This document shows positions 34,356 through 43,599 of a DNA stretch of 64,000 nucleotides, one piece after another (within the stretch, counting starts at the first letter, position 1; each line of letters begins with the position of its first letter). Source of the stretch: Bin25 sp026709415 (GTDB lineage Bacteria; Bacteroidota; Bacteroidia; Flavobacteriales; Flavobacteriaceae); assembly GCA_965200045.1 (NCBI GenBank), contig OZ241330.1, forward strand, positions 682,001-746,000, given 5' to 3'. The notes beneath the pieces are model-generated. The model saw only the letters and a list, made by a program, of their open reading frames with translations. It ran no database searches and was not told where the DNA came from. The translations under genes were made by a program, and so were the position numbers.

Positions 34356-35411
34356 ATGATGAAAATTTCTTTAACATTTTTGTTTGCCATAACATCCATT
34401 CTAGTCATCAAAGCACAAGATCAGCGAAATTTTTTAAATGAGACCCCTCAAGAAATGGCTGAACGAATGTCATGGTGGCTCGAAGCGAAATATGGTATGT
34501 TCATTCATTTTGGACTTTACAGCCAGTTGGGAGGCGAATGGCAAGGCAAAACCACACCTGGTTATGCAGAATGGATACAGGCTAGTTTCGATATACCGGC
34601 GCAAGAGTATGCGATGCTAGTGAACACCTTTAATCCAAAAGATTTTGATGCTGATTTTATTGCTAAAACGGCCAAAGAGGCTGGTATGAAGTATATTGTG
34701 ATCACCTCGAAACACCACGAAGGTTTCTGCCTTTGGGATAGTCAGCATACCAATTTTGATGTCGCTAGTACGCCATTTAATGGACGCGATATATTGGCTG
34801 AATTGAGTGTAGCGTGCCAAAAACACGGTTTGAAATTTGGAACTTATTATAGCATCATTGATTGGCATCATGGCTCCCAAGAGCGAAATATTGATGGTCC
34901 AAAAAATTCTGAGCGGTGGTCTCAAATTCGTATGAAAACCAATCGAAAAGCCCAATATGTCGAATACATGAAAAATCAGATAAAAGAATTAATCGACAAT
35001 TATGATACCGACATTTTATGGTTTGATGGCGATTGGGTCTATTGGTGGAATACTTTGGATGGAGATGATCTTTATAATTATGTTAGGAATCTCAAACCTT
35101 CGATTATTATCAACAATCGGGTATCGAAACGCCCGAAATTTAAAAAAGATTTCGGTACGCCCGAACAGAAGCACCCTGAAACCTCACCAAATTATTATTG
35201 GGAAGCCTGCTATACGTTGAACACTTCCTGGGGCTATAAGATAAAAGATAGTCAGTGGAAAAGTCCACAAGTAGTGTATGAAAAACTGATGGATATCAAT
35301 CATAAAGAAGGGAATCTTCTGTTGAACATTGGTCCAGACGGTAATGGAAATGTACCTGAAGAATCCGTAAAAATCTTATTGGAAGTCGGAGAGATGTTAC
35401 GCAATCAGTGA
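34356..35411 (+). CDS. Alpha-L-fucosidase, GH29
   Basis: GH29 enzymes release alpha-L-fucose with retention. A Sec signal is followed by the family's N-terminal KYGMFIHFGLYSQLGGEW, then AGMKYIVITSKHHEGFCLWD, and LWFDGDWVYW, where the first Asp is the expected nucleophile. WGYKIKDSQWKSPQVV and NLLLNIGPDGNGNVP complete the barrel. The protein is short (351 residues) because it lacks the C-terminal beta-sandwich of longer members. The start at 34356 is chosen because upstream codons are not signal-like. A fucosidase beside chondroitinases suggests a fucose-branched substrate. Confidence 0.93.
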   Translation: MMKISLTFLFAITSILVIKAQDQRNFLNETPQEMAERMSWWLEAKYGMFIHFGLYSQLGGEWQGKTTPGYAEWIQASFDIPAQEYAMLVNTFNPKDFDADFIAKTAKEAGMKYIVITSKHHEGFCLWDSQHTNFDVASTPFNGRDILAELSVACQKHGLKFGTYYSIIDWHHGSQERNIDGPKNSERWSQIRMKTNRKAQYVEYMKNQIKELIDNYDTDILWFDGDWVYWWNTLDGDDLYNYVRNLKPSIIINNRVSKRPKFKKDFGTPEQKHPETSPNYYWEACYTLNTSWGYKIKDSQWKSPQVVYEKLMDINHKEGNLLLNIGPDGNGNVPEESVKILLEVGEMLRNQ

Positions 35412-35690
35412 AATTTTAGTTTTGATTCCTAAATTTTTGAGGCCGTCGTCTAATTTGTCGTTTAGAATTTTGAAAAAGAACTAATGGTCATCTCATTTAA
35501 ATCCTTGAACTTAGAAAGGATAAGGTTTGAAACTTGATGAAAAAGTCCTTCAAATCACCTATTGGGTTGTCGCCAGTTTTTGGAGATTCGAATGAAAATT
35601 AAATGATTTTATTGTCCTTGAACTTCTATATAGAACAGATAAATGGCTTGACCAATAAGATAAACTTGACTAAAAAATAATTTTAATATC

Positions 35691-36965
35691 ATGACGAGAA
35701 ACTTTATATATCTATTATTTCTAGGACTATTCTTTGGTTGTTCTTCTGAAAAAACCATTGAAAAAGTGAAGCAAAAAACCATCGATGCTGCAGAAGTGCA
35801 ATTCAGTAAAATTGGGAAACTCTACGAATCCAAACGCATACCACGAACGCTCAAAAATGGTGACTTATTTTCGGTAAACCCTTACGATTGGACCAGTGGT
35901 TTTTATGCAGGGAGTTTGTGGTATCTGTACGAACTCACGGAAAACCCTCAATGGAAAGATCAAGCGGTGGCTTACACAGAGATTTTAGACACCATACAAT
36001 GGTATAGCGGAAATCATGATGTCGGATTTATGATCAACTGCTCCTATGGAAATGGATACCGAATAGGAGGGAAAGAACATTACAAGCAAGTGTTGGTCAA
36101 TGCGGCAGAATCGCTCAGTCAACGATTTAATTCCAATGTAGGACAGATCAAGTCTTGGAATTATCGAGAAGCGTGGGATGGTGTTACAGAGTGGTTTTAT
36201 CCTGTGATTATTGATAACATGATGAACTTAGAACTGCTGTTTGAAGCTTCTGCTATTTCAGGTAATAGTTTCTATAGAGACTTAGCGATCATCCATGCCG
36301 ATAATACCATGAGAGATCATTACAGACCGGACTTTAGTTCCTATCACGTGGTCGATTATGATACGATTACAGGTCACGTACTCGATAAAGCCACTTGTCA
36401 AGGCTTTGCGGATAATTCTAGTTGGGCTCGAGGGCAAGCATGGGGTTTGTATGGTTATGTGATTACTTATAGGGCCACAAAAGATGAAAAATATTTGAAT
36501 TTTGCCATCAATATTGCGGATTACATGATGAGTCATCCATCCATCCCGGAGGATAAAATTCCTTATTGGGATTATCATATCGATGTGGATGGCTATCAAG
36601 CAGAATGGGATTATCAAGATGGCGTCGATTATTTCTACCGAGATGTCTCAGCGGCGACCATAACGGCCTCCGCCCTGATTGAACTGGCTACCTATGTGAG
36701 CCAAGAGGAATCCAATCAATATGTCGATTACGCTAGAGACATTATCATGAATGTCAGCACCCCTAATTATATGGCAACAGAAGATGAAGATAATTATTTT
36801 ATTTTAAAGCATAGTGTGGGTAGTATGCCCCATGGAAGTAGTATTGATACGCCGGCGAATTATGCCGACTACTACTACTTAGAAGCTTTGACTCGATTAA
36901 TCAATTATGAAACAGACAAGGATCATGTCCTTCCAGAAAACACCTTCATGGCTAGTTTGTACTGA
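35691..36965 (+). CDS. GH88 unsaturated glucuronyl hydrolase, lipoprotein
   Basis: GH88 enzymes remove the 4,5-unsaturated uronic acid left by polysaccharide lyases. The lipobox is LFFGCSS. The catalytic Asp residues can be placed in YSGNHDVGFMINCSYGNGYR and in VIIDNMMNLELLFEAS; SWARGQAWGLYGYVITYRAT is a family hallmark. Length (424 residues) is normal. It would take unsaturated chondroitin/dermatan disaccharides from the two PL8 enzymes. The 279-base gap before it has no recognisable promoter. Confidence 0.94.
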   Translation: MTRNFIYLLFLGLFFGCSSEKTIEKVKQKTIDAAEVQFSKIGKLYESKRIPRTLKNGDLFSVNPYDWTSGFYAGSLWYLYELTENPQWKDQAVAYTEILDTIQWYSGNHDVGFMINCSYGNGYRIGGKEHYKQVLVNAAESLSQRFNSNVGQIKSWNYREAWDGVTEWFYPVIIDNMMNLELLFEASAISGNSFYRDLAIIHADNTMRDHYRPDFSSYHVVDYDTITGHVLDKATCQGFADNSSWARGQAWGLYGYVITYRATKDEKYLNFAINIADYMMSHPSIPEDKIPYWDYHIDVDGYQAEWDYQDGVDYFYRDVSAATITASALIELATYVSQEESNQYVDYARDIIMNVSTPNYMATEDEDNYFILKHSVGSMPHGSSIDTPANYADYYYLEALTRLINYETDKDHVLPENTFMASLY

Positions 36966-37146
36966 TTTTTAAAACTTATAGAGTCTCTAAAGTTGAGCTA
37001 TCTGTTGCCGTAATCGCATCGATTTAAGATTTGAAATTTATTCATTAAGGGAATTAAAGATTTTGGCAAGGACACAAAACTTTAGACAAAAAATTCAAAA
37101 TGGAATTCTTTAATCAAACAATTTTTTATTCTACACGATAACACAT

Positions 37147-38619
37147 ATGAGAAAAATAAAAATACTCGGATTGCTTTTCATCACCATTAGTTTTCTATGG
37201 AGTTGTAAAAATGAATCAACAGATAAAGCCAGCTTTGATGATTCTAAACCTAATTTACTATACATTTTTACCGATCAACATCGAAGACAGGCCATGGGAT
37301 TTTTAAATGAAGATCCTGTCTATACGCCTCATATTGATTTTTTGGCTCAAAACGGAGTTTACTTTTCTAAAGCCGTGGCCAATCATCCATTATGTAGTCC
37401 TTATCGAGCGATGTTATTCACGGGACAATATCCTCTGACCAATGGGGTCATCGCCAATTGCCATTCGGGTCGTACAGCGCATGGCAATTATTTAAAAAAA
37501 GAAGCTCAAACGATTTCTGACGTGGTGAGTCAAAATGGTTACAATGCCGGTTTAGTCGGGAAATGGCATTTAGAAGGACCGGAACCGACCAACCCAGGGG
37601 AACCATTGGTATGGAGTGCTTGGTGCCCATTCGACCGACGTCATGGATTTGATTTTTGGTATGCGAGTAAAGGCAATGATCATTTCAACCCACAGTATTG
37701 GAATACTTATGCTCTTGAAGACGAACTCCAAACCGTCAATCAATGGTCTCCAGAGCACGAAGCTGAAATCATCATGGAATATCTCGAAGGTGATGGTCAT
37801 GCTCCCAGAGATATTAATAAACCCTTTGCCTTATTTTGGTCTATCAACCCCCCTCATAACCCTTTTCATATCGTTCCCGATCGCTATAAAGAATTCTACA
37901 AGGATAGGACTTATATCGACTTACTCCAACGCCCTAATGTCAGTTTTGTGGATAATAAAGACATCACTGTTGGGGATCACGGCGTTGAAGAAAAAATCAA
38001 CGGAGCTCCAGATTATTTTGCAGCGGTTAATGGAGTCGATGAACAAATTGGTCGTGTGATTGAAAAATTAAAATCGTTAGGTCTTTATGATAATACCATC
38101 ATTGTTTTTTCATCTGATCATGGAGAAATGCTTGGAAGCCATGGTTTGATGCATAAAAACATTTGGTTTAAAGAGGCTTATGAGATTCCCTTAATCGTCC
38201 ATTGGCCCCAAAAGCTGGTCCCTAAGACGGAAGATTTATTGATTAGTGTTCCTGATTATATGCCCACTCTGCTTGGTCTCATGGGCCTTGAAAAAGCAAT
38301 ACCCAAAGAAGTAGAGGGGACCGACTATAGCCAGATATTGTTTGGTCAAGATATGAAAAGGCCCGAAAGTCAATTATATTTTGGATCCGAACCCTCTGAT
38401 CCATCTTCTGGGAAAAGAGGCTTTAGAGATGATCAACACACTTTTGCCGTTGTGAAAAATGAGGATGGCAGTAAAAGTTATTATCTCTACAACGATCAAC
38501 AGGATCCATACCAATTAGAAAACATTTGGGGACGAGATCAACAAATCGATCAGGAAGTCTCATTAAAACTAACAGAAATTCTTGCGAAAAGGAATGATCC
38601 TTGGCTAGAGGAGAATTAA
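37147..38619 (+). CDS. Sulfatase (S1 family), PUL sulfatase 5, lipoprotein
   Basis: A lipobox (FLWSCK) ends a short leader. The formylglycine motif is CSPYR in NHPLCSPYRAMLFTGQYP. Other landmarks are NLLYIFTDQHRRQAMGFL, LVGKWHLEGP, FWSINPPHNPF and VFSSDHGEMLGSHGLMHKNI. The C-terminal part contains YYLYNDQQDPYQLENIW. Length 490, typical. It is the last enzyme gene before susC and the only sulfatase here with a clear lipid anchor, so it may act at the inner face of the outer membrane. Exact regiochemistry unknown. Confidence 0.92.
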   Translation: MRKIKILGLLFITISFLWSCKNESTDKASFDDSKPNLLYIFTDQHRRQAMGFLNEDPVYTPHIDFLAQNGVYFSKAVANHPLCSPYRAMLFTGQYPLTNGVIANCHSGRTAHGNYLKKEAQTISDVVSQNGYNAGLVGKWHLEGPEPTNPGEPLVWSAWCPFDRRHGFDFWYASKGNDHFNPQYWNTYALEDELQTVNQWSPEHEAEIIMEYLEGDGHAPRDINKPFALFWSINPPHNPFHIVPDRYKEFYKDRTYIDLLQRPNVSFVDNKDITVGDHGVEEKINGAPDYFAAVNGVDEQIGRVIEKLKSLGLYDNTIIVFSSDHGEMLGSHGLMHKNIWFKEAYEIPLIVHWPQKLVPKTEDLLISVPDYMPTLLGLMGLEKAIPKEVEGTDYSQILFGQDMKRPESQLYFGSEPSDPSSGKRGFRDDQHTFAVVKNEDGSKSYYLYNDQQDPYQLENIWGRDQQIDQEVSLKLTEILAKRNDPWLEEN

Positions 38620-38833
38620 ATCAAACATGATCTAGACGGGTGTGGAATCCTACTTTAAACCAAAATTATCTACATGTAACATGAGTAGGCTTAATATGAA
38701 ACCATAGTTAGCTGAATTCTATGTTTTAGTCGAAACTAAAAACAAAGAGTTCGTAACTTAGTCTCCAAATAAGTCAATTAACGGGCCAGAAAATGGTCAA
38801 AAAGCCAATGAATGAATTCAACTCCAAACTATT

Positions 38834-41800
38834 ATGAAGTATAAAATAACACTATCAAAATCAATTTGGTTTTTAACGTGTTTCTTTATTCACATGTTAA
38901 TGACTCCAGCACAAACAAAAGTGATTTCAGGCGTCATTACCGATAAAACAAACAATCAACCATTAAACGGAGTCAGCATTTTTATAGCAGGCACCGCCGT
39001 TGGTGTTGTATCAGATTTTGACGGCAAGTATTCTATAAGCGCTTCGGTTGGTGATGTTTTGACCGTATCTAGTCTAGGCATGAAACCGGTAACGATCACT
39101 GTTGGAAACCAAGATGTCATCAACATAGAACTAGAACCTGATATTGGTGAATTAGAAGAGACTATCGTTATTGGATATGGAACCGTGACCAAAGCCGATT
39201 TCACGGGATCATCTTCACAAGTTGAAGCTGATGATATCTATAGAGCTCCCGTTGTGAATTTAGAACAAGCACTACAAGGCAGAGCTGCTGGAGTCAAAAT
39301 TTCTAGTTTAGAACATTCTCCAGGTGCTGAATTGGACATTTTAATTCGAGGTGGAACAAGTTTAGGAGGCAACAATGCGCCCTTGTATGTCATCGATGGT
39401 TTTCCAACCGATACGGATGTCGGTTCGACGATCAATGTTCAAGATATTGAATCTATCAATATTCTGAAAGATGCCTCGGCGACATCGATTTATGGAGCGA
39501 GAGGCTCTAATGGTGTGATTCTCATCACCACTAAATCAGGAGAAGAGGGCAAAGTTTCCGTGAATTATAATTACCAATACGGAGTACAAAGAGTTGTGGA
39601 TCGCTACCCAGAAGTACTCACTCCCGTTGAATTCGCTAAATTCCAAAATGAGTTTCGGCCAGAGAGTGAAACGTATGCTGATCCACTGAGTTTTGCTGAT
39701 GTAGAGCCCGCCAATTGGTCAGAAAAAATATTCCAAACAGCGCCTTATAGCAACCATGATTTAAGTATTTCGGGAGGGGCTGCCAACACAAAATATAGGG
39801 CTTCTCTGTCCTTTGTGAACCAAGATGGGGTTGTTCTCAATAGTAATTATGAACGGGCCACTGGGCGAATGAATCTCAGACAACAAGTGGGAAAGAAGTT
39901 TGAAATCGCATTAAATGCTAGTTATAGCCATAAAACGACGTTAGGCGCTCCCAATACGGGGCACAAATTATTTATTCGATCGTTAGAAGCGATTCCTTAT
40001 GTCACCGATGCGTATGATATTGATGAAGGACTGTATGTTGATTTAGAACGTATCCCAAGATTAAATCCAGTCGCTGATATTCGTTCGACAACCGTCATTA
40101 AAAGAGATGAAAACTTGACGGTGAATGCCATCGCCAAATATGAATTGATTAAAGGGTTACATTTTGAATTTAAACTGGGGCATGTTGGAAGAAATAGCAA
40201 ACAAAAATCATCTGCTTTACCACCGAGTAGTAAGGGAAGAAGCAGTAACGGAAGGGCCTTTATCGTTCATAGCCTGAGACAGCAATGGATCAATGAAAAT
40301 CTGATTCGGTTTAAGCCTAAACTCCATAAAAATCATAAACTAGAATCTGTTTTTGCTTTCACACAAGAATCATTTTGGGCTGAAAATGTAAGAGTCGTTA
40401 ATTCGAATTTTCCTATTTTGAATGAGTTTATCGTCGATAATATTCAGCAAGGGACCAATTTAGATTTACCATCTTCTTCGCTCAGTGAGCGAAGCCTGAG
40501 GTCATACTTAGGACGAGTCGATTATGATTTTAAAAGAAAATACTATCTGACGTTAACGTTCAGATTGGACCAGGCGTCGCAGTTTTCGAAAGGCAATAAA
40601 TCGGCTCTTTTTCAGTCAGCTGCCCTATCATGGCGGGTTATTCAAGAACCGTTTATGAAAAAAATACCAGCTATAAGCAATTTAAAATTCAAAGCTAGTA
40701 TTGGCGATACGGGGAACACCCGAATCGGACCTTATGCCTCTTTGGCTCGTCTAGCGACAACCAATTATAGTGTCGATAATAGCGTCAGTTTAGGGGTATC
40801 GCCCTCTTCCTTAGAAAATGAAAATTTAAAATGGGAATCCAATCGTCAATTGAATATTGGAGCCGAACTTGGGTTCTTCAGAAACCGAGTTCAGATCGAT
40901 GCCAATTATTATTATCGAAAAACCACAGATTTGCTTTTGAGTGCTAATATCCCATCCACTTCAGGGTTCGGTACATCGTTATTAAATGTGGGGAGTCTTG
41001 ATAATGAAGGCTTTGAATTATTCATCACCAGTGAAAACATTAATACGGGTCATTTTTCATGGAGTACCGAGTTGAATATAGCTTTTAACCGTAATAAAGT
41101 ACTGGAATTGACTCAAGGTCAAGATTCATTTCTTATCGAAAGAAATTACAATGCGAGTTCTAGAAATAGAGAAGCATACATTATCAAAAGAGGTTCTCCT
41201 GTCGGGAGCATGTTTGGATATGTTTGGGACGGAATATACAATTATGATAGTTTTCATGTCAGTGGAGAAGGAGCCAATAGGGTATACACCCTTAAAGAAA
41301 CGGTTCCCGCGGGTATTAATCAAGTCATCCCTGGAGATATCAAGTATAAAGATTTGAACGGGGATGGAGTCATCAGTAGAGAAGATCGGACCATCATTGG
41401 TAATGCCAACCCTGTTCATTTTGGTGGCATCATGAATCGATTCCGATATAAAAGCTTAATCCTCAGTGCTTTTTTTGAATGGACCTATGGAAACGACGTG
41501 CTCAATGCCACAAGGTATGAACTGGAAAGCCTTAATGGTCGAGATAACCAGTTCGCTAGTGTTAAAAACAGATTTAGACCGGAAGTTTATGACGAATCAG
41601 GCACATTAATCGACGCTGGATTTAGCGATACGACACTTTTCGCTACTAATGGAAATCGAAATCGTTTTTACAGTGATCGGGTCATCGAAGATGGAAGTTA
41701 TTTACGACTGAAAACAGTCACTCTATCATATGAATTGCCTAGAAAAATGCTGAGACCTATCAACCTAAAATATGTCAATGTTTTTTTAAGTGCACAAAAT

Positions 41801-41950
41801 TTATTGACGTTCACTAACTATTCAGGAACAGACCCTGATGTCCATGCTGATGCCACATTTGACAACACCAGAAGTTTAGTGCGTGGCGTCGATTTTGGAG
41901 GATATCCAACAGCGACAACCATTTCGATGGGTTTAAACATTAATATTTAA
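38834..41950 (+). CDS. SusC-like TonB-dependent outer-membrane transporter
   Basis: A 1038-residue protein with a Sec signal ending near TPAQ, a carboxypeptidase-like regulatory domain (about residues 30-105, ISGVITDKTNNQPLNGVSIF), then the plug (ETIVIGYGTVTKADFTGSSS; DASATSIYGARGSNGVILIT) and a 22-strand barrel to the C-terminus (ATTISMGLNINI). It imports oligosaccharides across the outer membrane in complex with the SusD protein encoded 6 bases downstream. The N-terminal DUF4880/STN signalling domain is absent, so it does not itself signal to an anti-sigma factor. Confidence 0.97.
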   Translation: MKYKITLSKSIWFLTCFFIHMLMTPAQTKVISGVITDKTNNQPLNGVSIFIAGTAVGVVSDFDGKYSISASVGDVLTVSSLGMKPVTITVGNQDVINIELEPDIGELEETIVIGYGTVTKADFTGSSSQVEADDIYRAPVVNLEQALQGRAAGVKISSLEHSPGAELDILIRGGTSLGGNNAPLYVIDGFPTDTDVGSTINVQDIESINILKDASATSIYGARGSNGVILITTKSGEEGKVSVNYNYQYGVQRVVDRYPEVLTPVEFAKFQNEFRPESETYADPLSFADVEPANWSEKIFQTAPYSNHDLSISGGAANTKYRASLSFVNQDGVVLNSNYERATGRMNLRQQVGKKFEIALNASYSHKTTLGAPNTGHKLFIRSLEAIPYVTDAYDIDEGLYVDLERIPRLNPVADIRSTTVIKRDENLTVNAIAKYELIKGLHFEFKLGHVGRNSKQKSSALPPSSKGRSSNGRAFIVHSLRQQWINENLIRFKPKLHKNHKLESVFAFTQESFWAENVRVVNSNFPILNEFIVDNIQQGTNLDLPSSSLSERSLRSYLGRVDYDFKRKYYLTLTFRLDQASQFSKGNKSALFQSAALSWRVIQEPFMKKIPAISNLKFKASIGDTGNTRIGPYASLARLATTNYSVDNSVSLGVSPSSLENENLKWESNRQLNIGAELGFFRNRVQIDANYYYRKTTDLLLSANIPSTSGFGTSLLNVGSLDNEGFELFITSENINTGHFSWSTELNIAFNRNKVLELTQGQDSFLIERNYNASSRNREAYIIKRGSPVGSMFGYVWDGIYNYDSFHVSGEGANRVYTLKETVPAGINQVIPGDIKYKDLNGDGVISREDRTIIGNANPVHFGGIMNRFRYKSLILSAFFEWTYGNDVLNATRYELESLNGRDNQFASVKNRFRPEVYDESGTLIDAGFSDTTLFATNGNRNRFYSDRVIEDGSYLRLKTVTLSYELPRKMLRPINLKYVNVFLSAQNLLTFTNYSGTDPDVHADATFDNTRSLVRGVDFGGYPTATTISMGLNINI

Positions 41951-41956
41951 AATAAA

Positions 41957-43579
41957 ATGAAAGTTTCTTTTAAAATATTGTTAATCACTGCATTGTTATA
42001 TTCATGTCAAAGCGATTTTCTAGAAGAGAATCTAGATAATGTATTAGTATCGAATAATTATTATTCCACCGTAGAGGAAGCCGAAAGTGCCGTCATCGGC
42101 CTTTATTCTCAATTAGCAAGAGATGGTCTTTACGGTTTGTATTTGAGCATGTGTAGTGATTTAGGAACCGATGTAGCTTATTTTACTCAAAGAACCAATA
42201 CGATTTATACTTATGCTAATTATTTAATCACGACTTCTACAGGAAATTTAATTGCTACGTGGAGACAAGCCTATAGCGTCATTCATGCTAGTAATTTGTT
42301 GATCGAAAAACTGCCTGAAAAGGCCACTTTTAGTCAAGAACGTCAGAATGAACTTCTAGCTGAAGCGAGGTTTATCAGAGCATTGACTTACTTTGTGTTG
42401 GTCCGTATTTACGGAGATATCCCCTTAATCGAAAAGCCACAGAATTTGTCAGATAATTTACAGGTGTCAAGAGCGCCAGTTGCTGAGGTCTATGAGTTTA
42501 TCTTGGAGGATTTAAATTTTGCAAAAGAGCATATGAAATGGTTAAGCGAAATGCCTCAAAGTGGTGGGCGCGTTAGTAAAAATGCTGTTTTGGGTGTCCT
42601 CACTCGTGTCTATAGCACCATGGCAGGCCATCCGTTACAGGACACTTCGAAATGGGAAATGGCCGCTAGCACGGCTAAAGAACTTATAGATACGAACTTT
42701 CATGATTTACTACCCAATTACAGTCAAATTTTTCTCAACTTAAGAGATGATGTTTATGATTTTACTGAAAGCATATGGGAAATTGCATATACAGAAGGCG
42801 ATTTAGGACATCGGATCGGGTCTTTTAACGGCATCAGATCAACATCAGGACCCAATGGAGAACCCGGTAGTGAAGTAGGTGGCGGTAGTGGATTTGTGAA
42901 ATCAACCGTGAACTTACGAAAAAAGTATGGGGAAAATGGTGAAGGTTATGATCCAGGTATTACGGATTTCAGATATCATTGGAATTGTATTCCATATCAG
43001 TTGGATGGGACTGGAAAACCGAGACTGAACTCCGATGGCACCGTAAGACTTTCAAACGAGTTTCTTTTGGTCTCTTACAGAAAAGAAATGAGTTTTGGTG
43101 CTTATACAGCCAATGAGACGGGTGTGAATGCTTTAACACTTCGATATGCCGATGTGCTCTTGATGTATGCTGAAGCAGAAAATGAGTTAAATGGCATTCA
43201 AAGAAATCCTCTGGCTAACGACATTTTGAAGCAAATTAGACAACGTGCATTCAGGAGTTTTAGTGATTCGGGTGCTGTGACTCAGTTTGAAGATGTTGAA
43301 ATTGAAGGCATCAACTATAATTATGATTATTCTTCATTATCGCAAGTTGATTTTAGAAACTTTGTGAGAGACGAAAGAGCTAGGGAACTTCCTGGAGAGG
43401 GCGTGCGTCGATGGGATTTATTGCGATGGAATTTGCTTTACCCTTTTGTAAAGAGTTTAGAAGGGAGAGAACCTAGAGGAACCGCATGGGAAAATATTCA
43501 ACCCCACCATGTGTTATTTCCGATCCCCCAAAGAGAGATTGATATCAATCCATTACTAACCCAAAACGAAGGTTATTGA
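41957..43579 (+). CDS. SusD/RagB-family glycan-binding lipoprotein
   Basis: SusD proteins lid the SusC pore and bind glycan at the surface. A lipobox (LLYSC) is followed by DFLEENLDNVLVSNNYYSTV, the standard SusD-like start. TPR-type helices include ARFIRALTYFVLVRIYGDIP and the C-terminal part includes RLRYADVLLMYAEAENEL-like helices (LTLRYADVLLMYAEAENELN) and VRDERARELPGEGVRRWDLL. Length 540 is typical. The gene is 6 bases after susC and the next gene starts 20 bases after its stop. Confidence 0.97.
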   Translation: MKVSFKILLITALLYSCQSDFLEENLDNVLVSNNYYSTVEEAESAVIGLYSQLARDGLYGLYLSMCSDLGTDVAYFTQRTNTIYTYANYLITTSTGNLIATWRQAYSVIHASNLLIEKLPEKATFSQERQNELLAEARFIRALTYFVLVRIYGDIPLIEKPQNLSDNLQVSRAPVAEVYEFILEDLNFAKEHMKWLSEMPQSGGRVSKNAVLGVLTRVYSTMAGHPLQDTSKWEMAASTAKELIDTNFHDLLPNYSQIFLNLRDDVYDFTESIWEIAYTEGDLGHRIGSFNGIRSTSGPNGEPGSEVGGGSGFVKSTVNLRKKYGENGEGYDPGITDFRYHWNCIPYQLDGTGKPRLNSDGTVRLSNEFLLVSYRKEMSFGAYTANETGVNALTLRYADVLLMYAEAENELNGIQRNPLANDILKQIRQRAFRSFSDSGAVTQFEDVEIEGINYNYDYSSLSQVDFRNFVRDERARELPGEGVRRWDLLRWNLLYPFVKSLEGREPRGTAWENIQPHHVLFPIPQREIDINPLLTQNEGY

Positions 43580-43599
43580 ATAATCATCAATTCTGTGAT

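Noticed and set aside
37616..38059. 147-codon frame inside sulfatase 5
   Set aside because: Shadow in another frame with no motif of its own.
43576..43599. TTG start of the DUF5017 lipoprotein overlapping susD
   Set aside because: The ATG at 43600 gives the normal lipoprotein signal.
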